DNA of 64,000 nucleotides from Theobroma cacao (GCF_000208745.1 NC_030859.1:19726294-19790293), one strand, 5' to 3'. Positions 1 to 12,650 are shown, counted from the stretch's first letter. Numbers and translations are program-made. The notes: generated from the letters alone by a model not told the origin.

Positions 1-480
1 CCCAAATTAATATGTTCATACAATAATAGATTTGCGTACAAGGAAAAAGTAATGGAGAATATCTTAATCCTAGATTATCCCAGCCATAGAGAAAGCTTGA
101 AGAAGAAACAAAGAAGATATAAGTGAGCAAACTTGCTTAGAGAAAAGAAGGAACGCATGACTAGCAAGGAGAAGGAGAACACAAAAGAGATTATCCTCCA
201 AGTGATTTTGCACTTGTTTTGCTTTGCTTGATTGCCGAAGGGAGGAAAATTGTGTTGCAAGGATTAACAAGGGAAGGCTTAAAAATGCAACTTCAAAGCC
301 TAGCTGTGGAAGTCTTCTCCTAGTGAAGCTAATGCGAAGAAGTGTTGTATACCACTTCAATGTCGGATTTCTTCTCATTTTATAACACTTATAGATTGTA
401 ACTTTTAGTGCTTTTTCTACCCTTAAAGTCATTTTGGCCTATGATTTTATAAGTAAGTTTGCATACAAAAAGAAATAAAC
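1..480. repeat. Segmental duplication, copy 1 (left part)
   Basis: This stretch aligns by eye with 7797-8230. Both contain the same run of words (an 'aataatagatttgc' start, 'atcttaatcctagattatcc', 'gaaacaaagaagatat', 'gattgccgaa/gattgccaaa'). Copy 2 lies directly upstream of the FIGL1-like pseudogene, so this copy should also flank such a relic to the left of the window. The 120-residue reading frame on the minus strand here is not conserved in copy 2 and looks accidental. Confidence 0.8.
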
Positions 481-1905
481 ACTAAATTAGAGAGAATCAA
501 AATTTAAATTAAAATGTCAAGTTGGTAGAGAAAATCCATTTTAAGTTTGATTTGATTATTAAATCATCATGTTTAGTAAGAAATCGGAAACTTACATATT
601 AGTAATCTTGTATTTGATAAATGACCGGTAAACTATAAGGTGACAATCTCATATTTGGTAAATAGTCAATATCTCATCTGGTTATGATTTATATCATTGA
701 GAAGTGATATAATTTTTAATAGAATTGTTGAATCAATGTTGTCGCCAAATGTAATAATTTATGAAATTAAATATGAACAATAGTAATTGTTTTTATATCG
801 TATTAAAATATTCTTCTTGTCGAACTCTAAAATATATTAAAGGCTACTTTTTATGTTTGTATATGATTTTTCTTTTCCTAACATATTTATCATCATTATG
901 ATAACTCTAATTTCATTTTCTCATTCAAAGTTTTTTTAGCGTAACTTATACCTTTTTAGTATACATTATATACTACTCTCTTCACCCCATTTTGTTTGTC
1001 TCTATTAACTTTTTTAATCAAATAGCTTCAACTTTGACTATTAACTTTTGAAATATTATATGAAATTAAATTTAAAAAGAAAATGTTTTGAAAAGTTTGA
1101 AGTTCAAATTTGTAATTTTTTTTTAATTTTATGGTTTTATGATTTTGTTAAAAAATAATGATCAAACTTGAATTTGTTAGATAAAAAAAATCAAAGACAA
1201 ACATAATAGGATGGATAGAGTAAAAATTACTTTACATACTAATAAATATACTTTTCATATTTGTTAATTCAATAATTTTAGCATACCTTACTCAAGAAAT
1301 GATATTTTACAATTTATTGTCTTGAAACATCGAAACAATGGATTTTTTTATTATCACTAGTATAATATCATTATTTATAAAAAGATAAGATTTAATTCTT
1401 ACGAGCTTAAATCTAAATTTAGTATTATTAAGCTTTTTATATATTTAAGAATGTTGATGCAATTTTTATATAAGACTAAGACCTTATGTTATGGATCTCT
1501 ATAAATAACAAATAAGATTAGTCTTAAGCTAATATGTAAAAATATTCTTCCACTTAATAGACATGTCTTTTGAGGTAAATATGTGACCCCTAACAAATGA
1601 TGTCAAAACTTACCCAACTCTTCATTAAGGTAAAACCCTCTTATGTGAAATATTAGGATTGAGTTAAAGTTGACATTAAAGTAGATTCCTCTCCTTAATA
1701 TGTGAAAAAACCAATGCAATGAAAATCTCAAATCCAAAAGAGATGAGATGAATTTTGAACTTATATTTCAAGCTTTTTTTACTGAATAAACATATTTTTT
1801 AAGTTGAAAGTGTAAACCCATGACACTTGTTTCATATTCATTTACGAAGAAACATGGACATGATCAAAATAAAGAATCATTTGTGTTAAATTATGTTCAA
1901 TGACC
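430..1905 (+). repeat. Single degenerate copy of the LTR/TRIM-like repeat unit
   Basis: The segment carries the same blocks, in the same order, as each unit of the 8.9-14.9 kb array: the 'gtcaagttggtagagaaaatcc' block near 517, a MITE-like block, an LTR-like block, and a decayed primer-binding-site motif at 1598-1609 (TGATGTCAAAAC against the plant consensus TGGTATCAGAGC). Its right end, about 1790-1905, matches the right end of the array at about 14775-14880, so the two repeat blocks share the same terminus. Confidence 0.75.
972..1225. mobile_element. Stowaway-like (Tc1/mariner) MITE
   Basis: The left end reads like 'ctctcttcaccccattttg' followed by 'tttgtctc'. The right end is its near reverse complement, 'gacaaacataataggatgg' followed by 'atagagta'. 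This is the familiar 'ctccctccgtccca' terminal inverted repeat of plant Stowaway elements, decayed, with TA at both edges. The same element recurs inside the long unit at 10149-10404, and only its edges survive in shorter units. Confidence 0.65.
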
Positions 1906-2820
1906 CCTTAAAACAATTAAAAATTTTTTTGTTATGACCATACAATAATGTAGGTAAGATTTTTGAACCATTTCTTAATTATACACTTGTATTTATTTTA
2001 ACAATCAATAATTTTATGTCGACATTAATGCAATTTTGATATTTTCTACATGTGTGTATATGAAATAATGTAATTTTTTCTAAACTTTTCACTTTCAATT
2101 TGTTTTAAAATAATAAAATTTACTAAAATATAATGTGGCATAAATAATTTCTCAAAATTTAATAATATGATCTAAGTCGTATCCTTGAACCTAACTAATT
2201 AACTATTGTCACATGCTTAATTTAAGAGGTTAAGCGTATGACATTGAATTAGAAGATAGTTGATAAAAATATATTTTCAAAAGCCAAATTGCTTTAACAA
2301 TGTGCTAAGAAATATCATGGATATTATAAGGTCATAATAAAAAAAAAGTAAATTACTATTAAATACAATGGAAACAAAAGAAAATAGCAAAAACCACAAT
2401 TTGTTGCCTACTTTATATTAAAAAATTTGTTAATATCTCACTTATATACATGAGAAATTTATGTTAAAAATACTATAATATTATATCCTAATGTTTTCAA
2501 TAAACTTTAGTAATATAATTTTGCTTTTAACTTTATAATAGTAACTTTTGAATAAATAAAAATAAACAATAAAATAACAAAATAACATCTGATTAACAAA
2601 TTCTTACATGTACGTACAATTGGTTATCAAACTTTACTAACATCGTCAACTGTGCAAACAAGTAAAATCAATGAATATAGTTAATTACTTCCAATTTAAT
2701 ATGAAATAAAAGAACATGGTATAAATTTATGACAAAAATAGAACAAGGTATAAACTGGATCACTTTACAAATTTGACTTTGAAATTGTTAAAAGTACAAA
2801 AAAAATTCATAGTTCCAATA
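1906..2820. other. AT-rich intergenic DNA
   Basis: I see no gene, long repeat or recognisable element here. The base composition is strongly AT and every frame is closed by stops. Confidence 0.6.
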
Positions 2821-3050
2821 AATTTTGGGAATTTTTTATATCGCTTCAATAAAATATCATAGTATTTACATTCTTTATTTTTTATATTTCAGAATTTTTT
2901 ATAACTTACTTTACCTACAATAAAATAAAATGAAAAACTATAAATGGTTCAACCTTGCATAATGTAAACATTTGTTCTTATCTACTAAAGTGGGTTGTTG
3001 GATTCACTTACAAAATTGGTATCTAATATTCATTGACAGATGAATTATAG

Positions 3051-3421
3051 GCACCATGCCAAGGCTTAAAATTGTGTTGGGATAAAGGGTACAGAAATAT
3101 TCAAGAAGAAACTGATTCAATGTTGCTTCTTCAAAAGCTTGCTAATCAAAACTCGTCCCTAGATCCAAATACCCATCTATTTAGTGAAATAAGGAAGTTC
3201 CTTAATTTGAATTGGGAGTGCTCTTTAACTCACGTTCATCGTGAAGCCAATCAGTGTGCTGATTGGATGGTGACACACTATGAGAATTTATCTCTAAGTT
3301 TTCATATTTTTTAGTTTCTCTTACTAGGATTATTTATTTTTTAATTGCAAACAATCTAGGCATATCTTGCCCTAAAATGATGTAATTAACTTTTATTTTA
3401 TTCCTCAATATCAAAAAAATA
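3051..3421 (+). mobile_element. 5'-truncated LINE fragment: RNase H domain end plus 3' tail
   Basis: Reading from about 3064, the frame gives LKLCWDKGYRNI, then a linker, then LTHVHREANQCADWM. This is the C-terminal half of the RNase H-like (RVT_3) domain found at the end of plant LINE ORF2 proteins. A stop at 3312 is followed by about 100 bases of untranslated tail and an A-rich end ('caaaaaaataaa'). The duplicated copy at 8.4 kb lacks the whole block. The fragment carries no reverse transcriptase and cannot be autonomous. Confidence 0.75.
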
Positions 3422-3592
3422 AACAGATAACAAAGTTTTCCTTCCTCATATTCTCTTTCTTTGCCTTTAACTTTCTTCATTCTCTCTAAAGATTGATTAC
3501 ACCTTGACTTTAACACAAGACCTTGAAGATATCTAGCATTTTATTGGTTTCATCATCATTGAATTCGAAGAATTGGATCAAAATCAAAAGTT

Positions 3593-5436
3593 CTTTTTTT
3601 AAAAAAATTAATGTCATTTCAAATCAAAAATAGGGGAGACCCTTAAAAATACAAGCCACTATAACGCAACTAAGGAGGCATTAGACTGGCCATAGTTGAC
3701 AACAACCTAGCTTGCAAAAAAGATGCTAGAAATAATGTCTTATTCATTTGTACAGAAATCACACCTAACAATCCCTAATAAACATCCATGTACATCATCA
3801 ATATCCCCCAAGAAATAAAGTCGATAAGATAAAGAAAAAAGAATAAAAAACACAATTGATTGGCATGTTTCCTCTTCTTACAACCCTATACATTCTGTTG
3901 AAAATTACATTCATAAGACAATCATGTCATCCCATTTCTCCCATCTTCTGCATAACACTACCCTCAAGGATAGCTTTTCCTCTTGTTGCTTTCCAATGCA
4001 TAACAAAAAGCACCCACTCCCTCAACTTAGAAGCTTATAGCCGACATTGAAACAAACAAATAGCCAATAAAAAGAGGTTAAGAGAACCCCCACCAACGTT
4101 ACACATAACTAGGTGATTAAAGATACATGCATAACAAATCATTTAATCTATCAACCCTAGATTTAGCAAGTTTATCAATCATATCGTTACCCAACCTTAA
4201 AGTGTATTAGATCTGCCAACTTGAAGCTTTCTTACCTAAAACTTTAATTTGTAAAATCAGTTACCTCAACCTCCATGGAGTAGCATCTAGTTTGGACACG
4301 TAAGTGATAGTGTTTTTGGAGTCACTTCCAATGATAACTACCAAAGAGTTAGCCCACGATGAAGCTACAAAGATTACCATGGCCTCATGGATGGTAAGCA
4401 TTTCAGCACGATTCGCATCACCCTACCTTGCCTTCTTGGAGAAAACCACCTTAACAGCCCCCTTATCATCGTGCAAAACCTCGCCAATACCAAAATAGCC
4501 AGGACAACCCTTAGCAACGCCATTTATGTTGAATTTAAGCTATCCATTAGGCAAACATTCTCATGATACTAACTGTTTAAATTGCATTCTTTTAGCTACT
4601 ATTATGGTGATGGAAGGAGATTTAATCAAGTCCATAATTGTAGGATTTTTTTTCAACCATTTAGACTTGAGCCACCATGCCATCCTAGTTTTAATGGTAT
4701 CCACCACCTTTATCGCATCCCAAATCTTTCCATTGAAAATGATTTCATTCTTATAAAGCCAAATAGACCATATAATATAAAAGAATGACACCTTACAAAC
4801 TTTCCTTTTTGCCACTTTAATAGAACAAGAATTCCACGCCTTAAAGAACGAAAAGGCAACCCTTGGCATGCACCCATGTATCCCTCACTCCATTAACCGC
4901 ATACTCCAAACCCTTCAAGATTCCATGTAAGTAAAAAATAGGTGGTTTACAGATTCAATCTCCTTGTTGCACATCACACACAATGACACATATCTTTGAA
5001 TCAAGTTTCGTTTGACAAGTTCCTCCTTGATAGTAACTCTTCCTTTGATCACTTACCATACAAAATCTTCCACCTTAGGGGGTGCCAAACTAGCCCATAC
5101 ATCCTTCAAAATCTCCACATTCCCCTTATTAGAAAGCAACATCGTTCTGCAAAAGGAATTCGGAGAATATCTTCCACTGGTGTACTTTTCCAAACCAATT
5201 TATCATCACTCTTATCATCAATATGAACATGCTTTAGGCACACCATGAATTGACCCCACGTCTCTGTTTCCCAATCAAGAAATCTTCTTAGCTCAACATG
5301 CTATTACCATTCTTGAGTCATCCATAATCCATATTCTCTAACTTTGCCAGTTTTATTTGTGGCCAAGGCAAAAATTCAAAGGAAAGCCACTCTAAGAATC
5401 ATGCCTTCAATCCATTCACCTCTCTAAACAAGAGTT
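3593..5436 (-). mobile_element. 5'-truncated LINE fragment: zinc-knuckle and RNase H regions of ORF2
   Basis: In minus-strand order: the zf-RVT zinc-binding region (about 5300-4860, with a DDKLVWKSTPVEDILRIPF-like stretch), a linker (SFFYIIWSIWLYKNEIIF, about 4780), and an RNase H domain (about 4530-4135, from LKFNINGVAKGCPG to GNDMIDKLAKSRVDR). Several stops and frame changes interrupt it. The first catalytic Asp of RNase H (usually FNVDG) reads Asn here. The low-coordinate end has the poly-T expected of a minus-strand LINE tail. The second duplicate copy has an empty site at the corresponding position. Confidence 0.8.
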
Positions 5437-6005
5437 ATGACAATGCAGATAAGAACGTTTCTTAGGGTGATGTTCAATGTTTTGAAGGCTCTAAGTTTAT
5501 ATCTCTCAATGTGTTTCATGATTATAAATGATATTGCATGTTCTCTTCAAAGCTAAAAATGTTAATTAATGTTTGAGTAATCAGTCGTTAAGTGTATTTG
5601 ATTTCATGTTCAATCAACTAGATTTATGATTAAGTCTTGTGTACATGATTTGCATAAATTCATTTGTTAAAATCTAGTTCATATATTTGTTCATAGTCAT
5701 ACCGAAAATTCAAAGCTGATAAGAAGAAAAAAAGAAGAAAGAAAATTTAAACTATATTAAGAGAAAGAAAAACATATAATTTCTGTACACAATCTATGTA
5801 AATTCAGCTAAATTTCATAAAAAAAATAAAAATGGTGAAAATAAAGAGGTATATCAATTATGGCTAATGGCCACTTTCCCCATCGAAAAACTATTGAAAG
5901 ATGTTAAGAACATAATGTGAATCTAAAGTTGCAAATGGATGCAAAAATGACCTAAACTGACATGCTGCCAAATTATGCATTCCATTCATCATATACAGTA
6001 ATTTC

Positions 6006-7654
6006 CTACTTAAAAACCGAAGGCATCACCTCCTTCCAAGAATTTTTGAAATCCTCAAAAGCAATTGGCCTTAAATCTTCTAGCTGCAATTTGCAAATAT
6101 CTTTCCCATTCTTATCTTCCTTAATCGCTTCCTTTATTGGACCCATCATAGCTTTCTTGACTAAGTTTTCCATGTTTGATCCTGAATATCCATTAGTTAA
6201 GTTGCATATGAAATCAAAGTTTTTTTTTTTCAAGCACATTTCGACCATCTTTCATCATTGTGTTAAGAACAATGTGTGATCTGGCTTCAGTAGTAGGCAA
6301 AGGAATGTAAAGCCTCTTGCTAAATTACCTACGCGCTGCTTCATCAAGATCCTAAGGCTTGTTTGTTGCTCCAATAACTATGATTTGTTCACTTCCAGAA
6401 TCAATGCCTACCATTTTGACAAAAAAACTATGTTTTAAGTCACTTGATGGATCATACTCAATGATTGATGACCACTTATTGAGAAGAGAATTTATCTCAT
6501 CAAGTAAAATATCAGAAGGTTATAAATAATGAGCAACCCCAAAGAGTGCTTTAACAAGCTTTTCACCATTATCAAGCCACTTGTTTACCAATGAAATGGT
6601 AGATATGTTGAAAAAAGTTGCTTTCATTTCTCTGGCTATGGCTTTTCCAATCATTTTTTTACTTGTTCTAAGTGGACCAAAAAGGAGAACTCCTTTGCCT
6701 ACTGAATGGACACGTTGAAAGATTTTCAGATATAGTACAGGCCACAAAATAGTTTCATGCACACAATTTTTAACATGTTCAAGCCCCGCAATATCATCCC
6801 AATTAACAATGGTATCTTGATCTACAATTTCAGACACAATTCATTGGATCTGCTCAGGTTCCAAATGCTCAAGCCTTTTTGGAAGCTCATTGTTGGGACC
6901 ATATAACGCTTCCAAGGCTTTCTTTTTTATGGGCATTACCAATGATGTGCTACTAGCATTTGTTCCTGGCTTGGAGATATTCAGTATATACTCTATATGT
7001 TGTATACTAAAAGGAAAATCTATATGATATGGACCAATTTTACTATAAAAAGGAAAAAATGCAACTTGGTTTTGTTGAGGAATATTAAAATGATGAGTGA
7101 TTGCAGCCTTTTTTCTGCAAATGAACACTTGAAGGAGGAAAGGCACTTTGGTATGGTCGATAAAGATAATTGAGAAAAGGAACTTCAAGTGCACTAGTTA
7201 TTGGAGAGCTACCTAAACTAAAAGAAGAAAACCTAGCTTGATTCTGTTGAAGAATAATATTGGGGTAAGGAAGTGCAACTTGGTTAATACTAAGAAGAGA
7301 TGAAACTTGGCTTGCTCAATAGAGAAGTGAGTGCAAAGTAGATTGGTTTGATCCTGATGTAGCATTAAACCCAATTATGTCATTAATCACACCCTTGGCT
7401 TTCTCTAGAGAATCCAACACTTCAAAAACAACTAATTGAATCTCAATGTTCTGCTTTGACAAAGGAATAACATCAAAAGGACAGATAATAGCACCTAAAG
7501 CCAATGCCAACAATGATGCATGAGAAGATTACATCTTTGATAGTACTTCCTCACTTTTTTCAGAACAAAACAAGAGGGATAAGATAATTGAATCTATCTG
7601 TTATTTTGTCAAAGTCTTCTTCTCGATTAATGAATTGCTTCCATTAGAATCCAT
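6006..7654 (-). pseudogene. FIGL1-like AAA-ATPase pseudogene, apparently intronless
   Basis: The minus strand reads through an AAA-ATPase of the fidgetin-like type. A possible start lies at 7654 (MDSNGSNSLIEKK). Next come LPKRLEHLEPEQIQ and VNWDDIAGLEHVKNCV (about 6870-6770), a damaged Walker A (GPLRTSKK where GPPGTGKT is expected, about 6690), and IGATNKP, AARR and KRLYIPLPTTEARSHIV (about 6385-6290). The C-terminus is ICNLTNGYSGSNMENLVKKA to the stop at 6006. The order matches plant FIGL1, a meiotic anti-crossover factor in the family. In-frame stops and frame changes are frequent, so no product is expected. I saw no intron across the AAA core, which suggests an origin by retroposition. Confidence 0.8.
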
Positions 7655-7796
7655 ATTTTCTTCTTTCAAAAAAACTACAAAAAAGTTTTTATGTATCAAA
7701 TATAATAAGTTCGTGATTGACATTTAACTTTTATGTCACCCCCAAACCAATCAAAAACCCAAAAAAATAAATAAATAATCAACCTAAATTAAAATG

Positions 7797-8880
7797 ATCA
7801 TACAATAATAGATTTGCATAGTAATAAAAGATATCTTAATCCTAGATTATCCTATATCCATAAAGAAAACTTGAAAAAGAAACAAAGAAGATATCATTGA
7901 GCAAACTTACTTAAAGGAAAGAAAGAACACATACCTAGCAAGAAAAAGAACAAAGAAGAGATTATCTTCTAAGTAATCTTGCACTTTCTTTGCTTTGCTT
8001 GATTGCCAAATGGAAGAGAATTGTGTGCAAGGATTTAACAAGGGAAAGCTAAGAGCCAACTTCAAAGCCTGGCTATGGATGTCTACTCCTAGTGAAGTCA
8101 GTGTGTGATAAATGTTGAATACCACTTTAGAGTTGGATTTCTTCTCCTTTTATAATACTAATAAGTTATAACTTTTTCCCTTAAAATTCATTATATGATT
8201 TCATAAGTAAGTTTTCATACAAAAAAAGAAAAACTAAATTTGAAAGAATCAAAATTGGATTTCATAAGTAAGCTTTCATACACCACTATGGTTATTTTTT
8301 AACATTTGGAAATTTTTTTTATAACTTACTTTTTTTATAGCAAAATAAAATAAGAAACTATAAATTGTCTAGCCTTGCATAAGGTAAGTATTTATTCTTA
8401 TCTACTAAAGATGAATTATAATGTTATATAGACAGATTTTATATAGCAAAGTTTTTCTTCCTTAAATTCTATCTCTTTGCCTTTAGCTTTCTACTATGGA
8501 TTGCACCTTGACTTTAACACAAGACTTCAAAGATCTAGCATTTTATTAGTTTATCATTACTGAATTCTAAGAATTGGATCAAAATAAAAATTATGGCAAT
8601 GCAAATGAGAATGTTCTTTAGGATGACGTACAAGGATTAAAAGGTTCGTTCTTCAAAGTTAACAATATTTATTAATTTTTGACTAATTAATCATTAAGTG
8701 TATTAGATTCCATGTTCAATTAAGTTGAATTATAATAAAGTCTTTTGTAAATTTGTATAAGCTCATATGTGAAAGAAATGCATTGATAGATTCTATTTTC
8801 TATATTTGTTCATAGTCATACCAAATTCAAAATTGGTGAAATGAGAAAAAGAAAAAAGAAATTTTAACTTTACATTGAAA
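7797..8880. repeat. Segmental duplication, copy 2 (without LINE insertions)
   Basis: 7797-8230 matches 10-480, and 8280-8880 matches the three collinear stretches within 2821-5760. Between them this copy lacks the whole 480-2820 block, including the LTR-like unit, and both LINE fragments. It therefore records the structure before those insertions, or a later deletion. The short minus-strand frame at 7907-8125 is not conserved in copy 1. Confidence 0.8.
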
Positions 8881-10148
8881 GATAGAAAAGTTTTATATTC
8901 AAAATTTATATATCTTTTTTTTTTAATTTTATGATTTTATAATTTTATTAAAAATAATTATCAAAATTGAATTTGTTTGATAAAAAAATTAATAAGAGAC
9001 TAACATGATAGAACGAAGAGAGTAAAACTTACTTTATCTATTAATAAATATACTTTTCATATTTGTTAAATCAATAATTTAAGCATACCTTACTCAAGAA
9101 ATGATATTTTACAATTTATATTCTTGAAACACTAATGAAATAATAAATTTTTAAATTATTACTAATATAATATGATTATTTATAAAATGATAACATTTAA
9201 TTTTATAATGTTGATACAATTCTTATATTAGCCCAACACCTTGTATTATGAATCTCATATCAATAAAAGATAAGATCAATCTTGAACTTTTAAGGGTATT
9301 CTTACATTAAATAGGTATATCTTTTAAGTTGAAAATGTGATCCTATGACAAATGGTATCAGAACTTATTTTACTCTTTACTGAAGTGAAGCCCTCCAATA
9401 AGAGATTTTAGGGTTGAGATAAATCCACACCAAAGTAGATCCCTCTCTTTCATGTGTGATAAAACAAATGCAACAAAAATCCCACATCAAAAAGATGCGA
9501 TAAGTCTTGAACTTATAAATCAAGCCTTCCTCCACCTAATAAATTTGTTTTTGAGTCGAAAGTATTTCTTAACTTCTAGCTTAGTACTTTTTTTTTCACC
9601 CTTAAAGTCATTTTAGCATATTCTTTCATAAGTAAGTTTCATACAAAAAAACAATCACTATATTCGAAAAAATCAAAATTTAACTCAAATTGTCAAGTCA
9701 GTGAAAAAAATCCATTTTGAGTTTGATTTACTTATTAAATCATCATGTTTGGTAAGAAATCGATAACTTACGTGGTAATAATCTTGTATTTGATAAGTAA
9801 CCGATAAATCATTAGGTGATTATCTCATATTTGATAAGGAATTACTATTTTACCTGATGATAATTTACTTCAGCGAGAAGTGATATAATTTTCAGCAAAT
9901 TGATAAAAAAATGTTTTCACTAAGTGTATTGATTTATGAAATTAAGTATTAACAATTGTAATTGTTTTTATATTGTGCCATAATATTTTTCTTGTCCATT
10001 TTCAAAATATATTACATGCTACTTTGTATGTTTATATATGAATTTTATTTTCCTAATAAATTTATCATCATCATAATAACTCTAATTTCTTTTTCTCATT
10101 TGAAAATTTTCTTAATATAACTTATATCTTTTTAGTGTACGTTATATG

Positions 10149-10404
10149 CTATTCTCTCCATCTCATATTGTTTGTCTCTATTTGACTTTTTTTTTATCAA
10201 ATTACTTCAATTTTGACCATTATTTTTAAAATAATACAAAAATTAAATTTTAAAAAATGTTTTGAAAAGTTTAAAATTCAAAATTTTTAAATCTTTTTCT
10301 TTTTTAATTTTATAGTTTTAAGATATTCTTAAAATTAATGACCAAAATTGAATTTATTTGTTAGAAAAGTTAATAAGGGACTAATATAATAGGATCGATA
10401 GAGT
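10149..10404. mobile_element. Stowaway-like MITE, second copy
   Basis: The ends 'attctctccatctcatattg' and 'aataggatcgatagagta' are near inverted repeats and match the element at 972-1225, with the same internal order. It sits in the one long (1.44 kb) unit of the array. Units near 11.5 and 12.4 kb lack it, and those near 13.4 and 14.3 kb keep only its left edge. Confidence 0.6.
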
Positions 10405-12575
10405 AAAAATTACTTTAGCTACTGATAAATATACTTTTCATGTTTATTAATTCAATAAATTAAGCATATCTTACTAAAGAAATTATATTTTACAACTTAT
10501 TGTCTTGAAATATTGAAACAATGAATATTTTAATTATTACTAATATAATATTATTATTTATAAAATGATAGCATTCTATAAGCTTAAACCAAAATCTAAC
10601 ATTATTAAGCATTTTATATATTTAAGAATACTAATACAATTCTTATATTAGACCAAGACTTTGTATCATAGATCTCATATCAGTAAAAGATAGGATAAGT
10701 CTTCAGCTTATAAATAAGGATATTCTTCCATCAAATAGTAAGAGTATTCTTTTACCAAATAGACATATCTTTTAAGTTGTGTGATCTTATGACAAATGAT
10801 ATCAGAGCTTATTTTACTATTCATTCAAGTGAGACCCTATCATAAGAAATAATAATATCAAGATAAGTCCCCACTAAGGTAATCTCTCTCTTCCATGTGT
10901 GAAAGAATCAATACGACAAAAATCTCACATCAAAAAAGATGAGATAAGTCTTGAACTTATAAGTCAGACCTTTTTATATGTAATAAACATGTATTTTGAG
11001 TCGAAACTACCTCTCGACCTCCGATTTGTAACATTGAGTACTTTTTTTTTACCTCTAAAGTCATTTTAGCCTATTTTTTCATAAGTTTTTATAAAAAAAA
11101 ACAATAAATTCGAGATAATCAAAATTTAACTTAAATTGTCAAGTTGGTACAAAAAATTCATTTTAAATTTGATTTGATTATTAAATCATTATGTTTGATA
11201 AGAAGTCGATAACTTATATGACAGTAATCTTGTATTTGGTAAGTAATCGGTAAATCATAAAGTGGTCATCTCATTTTTAGTAAATAGTCAGTATTTTACT
11301 TGGTAATGATTTATATCACTGAGAAGTGATATAATTTTCAACAAAATTGATGAAACAATATTTTCACCAGATGTAATAATATATGAAATTAAGTATGAAC
11401 CATTATAATTGTTATTATATTATGTTAAAATATTTTTTTCGTATAATTTCAACATATATTGCATGCTACTTTTTATATTTATAGATGATTTTTAGTTTTT
11501 TAATAAATTTATCATTATAATAATAATTTTAATTTCGTTTTAAACTAATACCTTTTGTCATAGATTTCATATCAATAAAAGATAAGATGATTTTGAGCTT
11601 ATAAGTAATGATATTCTTTCACCGAATAAGCGTGTCTTTTGAGTTGAAATTGTAATCTTGTTACAAATGGTATCAGAGCCTACTTAACTCTTAATTGAAA
11701 TGAGATATTCTTATGAGAGATAATAGAGTCGAGATAAGCCTTCACCAAGTTAGATACCACTCTTCTATGTGTGAAAAAACTAACACAACAAAAATGTCAC
11801 ATCAAAAGAGATAAGATGAGTCTTAAACTTTTAAATGAAGTCTTTCTTTACCTAATAAAAATGTATTTTAAGTCAGAACTACTTTTAGACTTTTGATTTG
11901 TAATTTTTAGTACTTATTTTTACCCTTAAAGTTATTTTGATCTACTCTTTCATAAGTTTTCATATAAAAGAACACTAAATTCGAAAGAATCAAAATTTAA
12001 CTCAAATTGTCAAGTTGATAGAAAAAATCTATTTTGAAATTGATATGATTATTAGATCATCATATTTGGTAAGAAATAGATAGCTTACATGGCAGTAATC
12101 TTGTATTTAATAAACGAACAGTAAATCATAAACTGACAATCTCATACTTAGTAAAAAGACAGTTTCTTACCTAATGATGATTTATATCACTTTTGATATT
12201 TTTCTCGCCATGAAACAATGTTTTCACCAAATGTAATAATTCATGAAATTCTATATGAACAATTATAATTGTTATTATATCGCATTAAAATATTTTTCTT
12301 GTCCAACTCCAAAATATATTACATTCTACCTTTTATATTTATATATAATTTTTATTTTTTTAATAAAATTATTATTATTATAATAACTCTAATTTTATTT
12401 TAAGCCAAGACCTTATATTGTAGATTTCATATTAATATAAGATAGGATGATCTTGAACTTATAAATAATGACATCTTTTCACTAAATAGACATATCTTTT
12501 GAGTTGAAAATGTGATCTTGCAGCAAATGGTATCAGAGTCTACTTAATTATTTATTGAATAAAACTTTTCCTTGA

Positions 12576-12650
12576 GAATTGGTTGGTGCATGATCCCCTG
12601 CCTAAAGAGTAGAGTTCGAATTCTCCCTCTCCCAATTATAAAAAAAAAAC
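12576..12650 (+). mobile_element. Short SINE-like insertion with A tail
   Basis: About 75 bases beginning 'gaattggttggtgcatgatc' contain 'agttcgaattc', close to a tRNA B box (GGTTCGANTCC), and end in a run of ten A. The block interrupts the internal part of one array unit where the neighbours have none. The flanking words 'aaacttttccttga' and 'aaacctcttga' could be a decayed target-site duplication. A similar sequence lies at 59975-60053. Confidence 0.4.

Larger units (their letters stand above)
2821..5760. repeat. Segmental duplication, copy 1 (right part, with LINE insertions)
   Basis: Three stretches, about 2821-3050, 3422-3592 and 5437-5760, are collinear with 8280-8880. Shared words include 'cttatctactaaag', 'ccttgactttaacacaagac', 'gaattggatcaaaat' and 'tatttgttcatagtcatacc'. 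The parts missing from copy 2 are the two LINE fragments, so copy 2 serves as an empty-site reference. About 49 further bases at 2992-3040 are also absent from copy 2. Confidence 0.8.

Noticed and set aside
70..432. A 120-codon minus-strand frame at the left edge
   Set aside because: The duplicated copy at 7.8-8.2 kb breaks it, and its composition is not protein-like.
12576..12650. A possible tRNA gene
   Set aside because: Only a B-box-like word is present. I could not form acceptor and anticodon stems, so a SINE-like origin is preferred.
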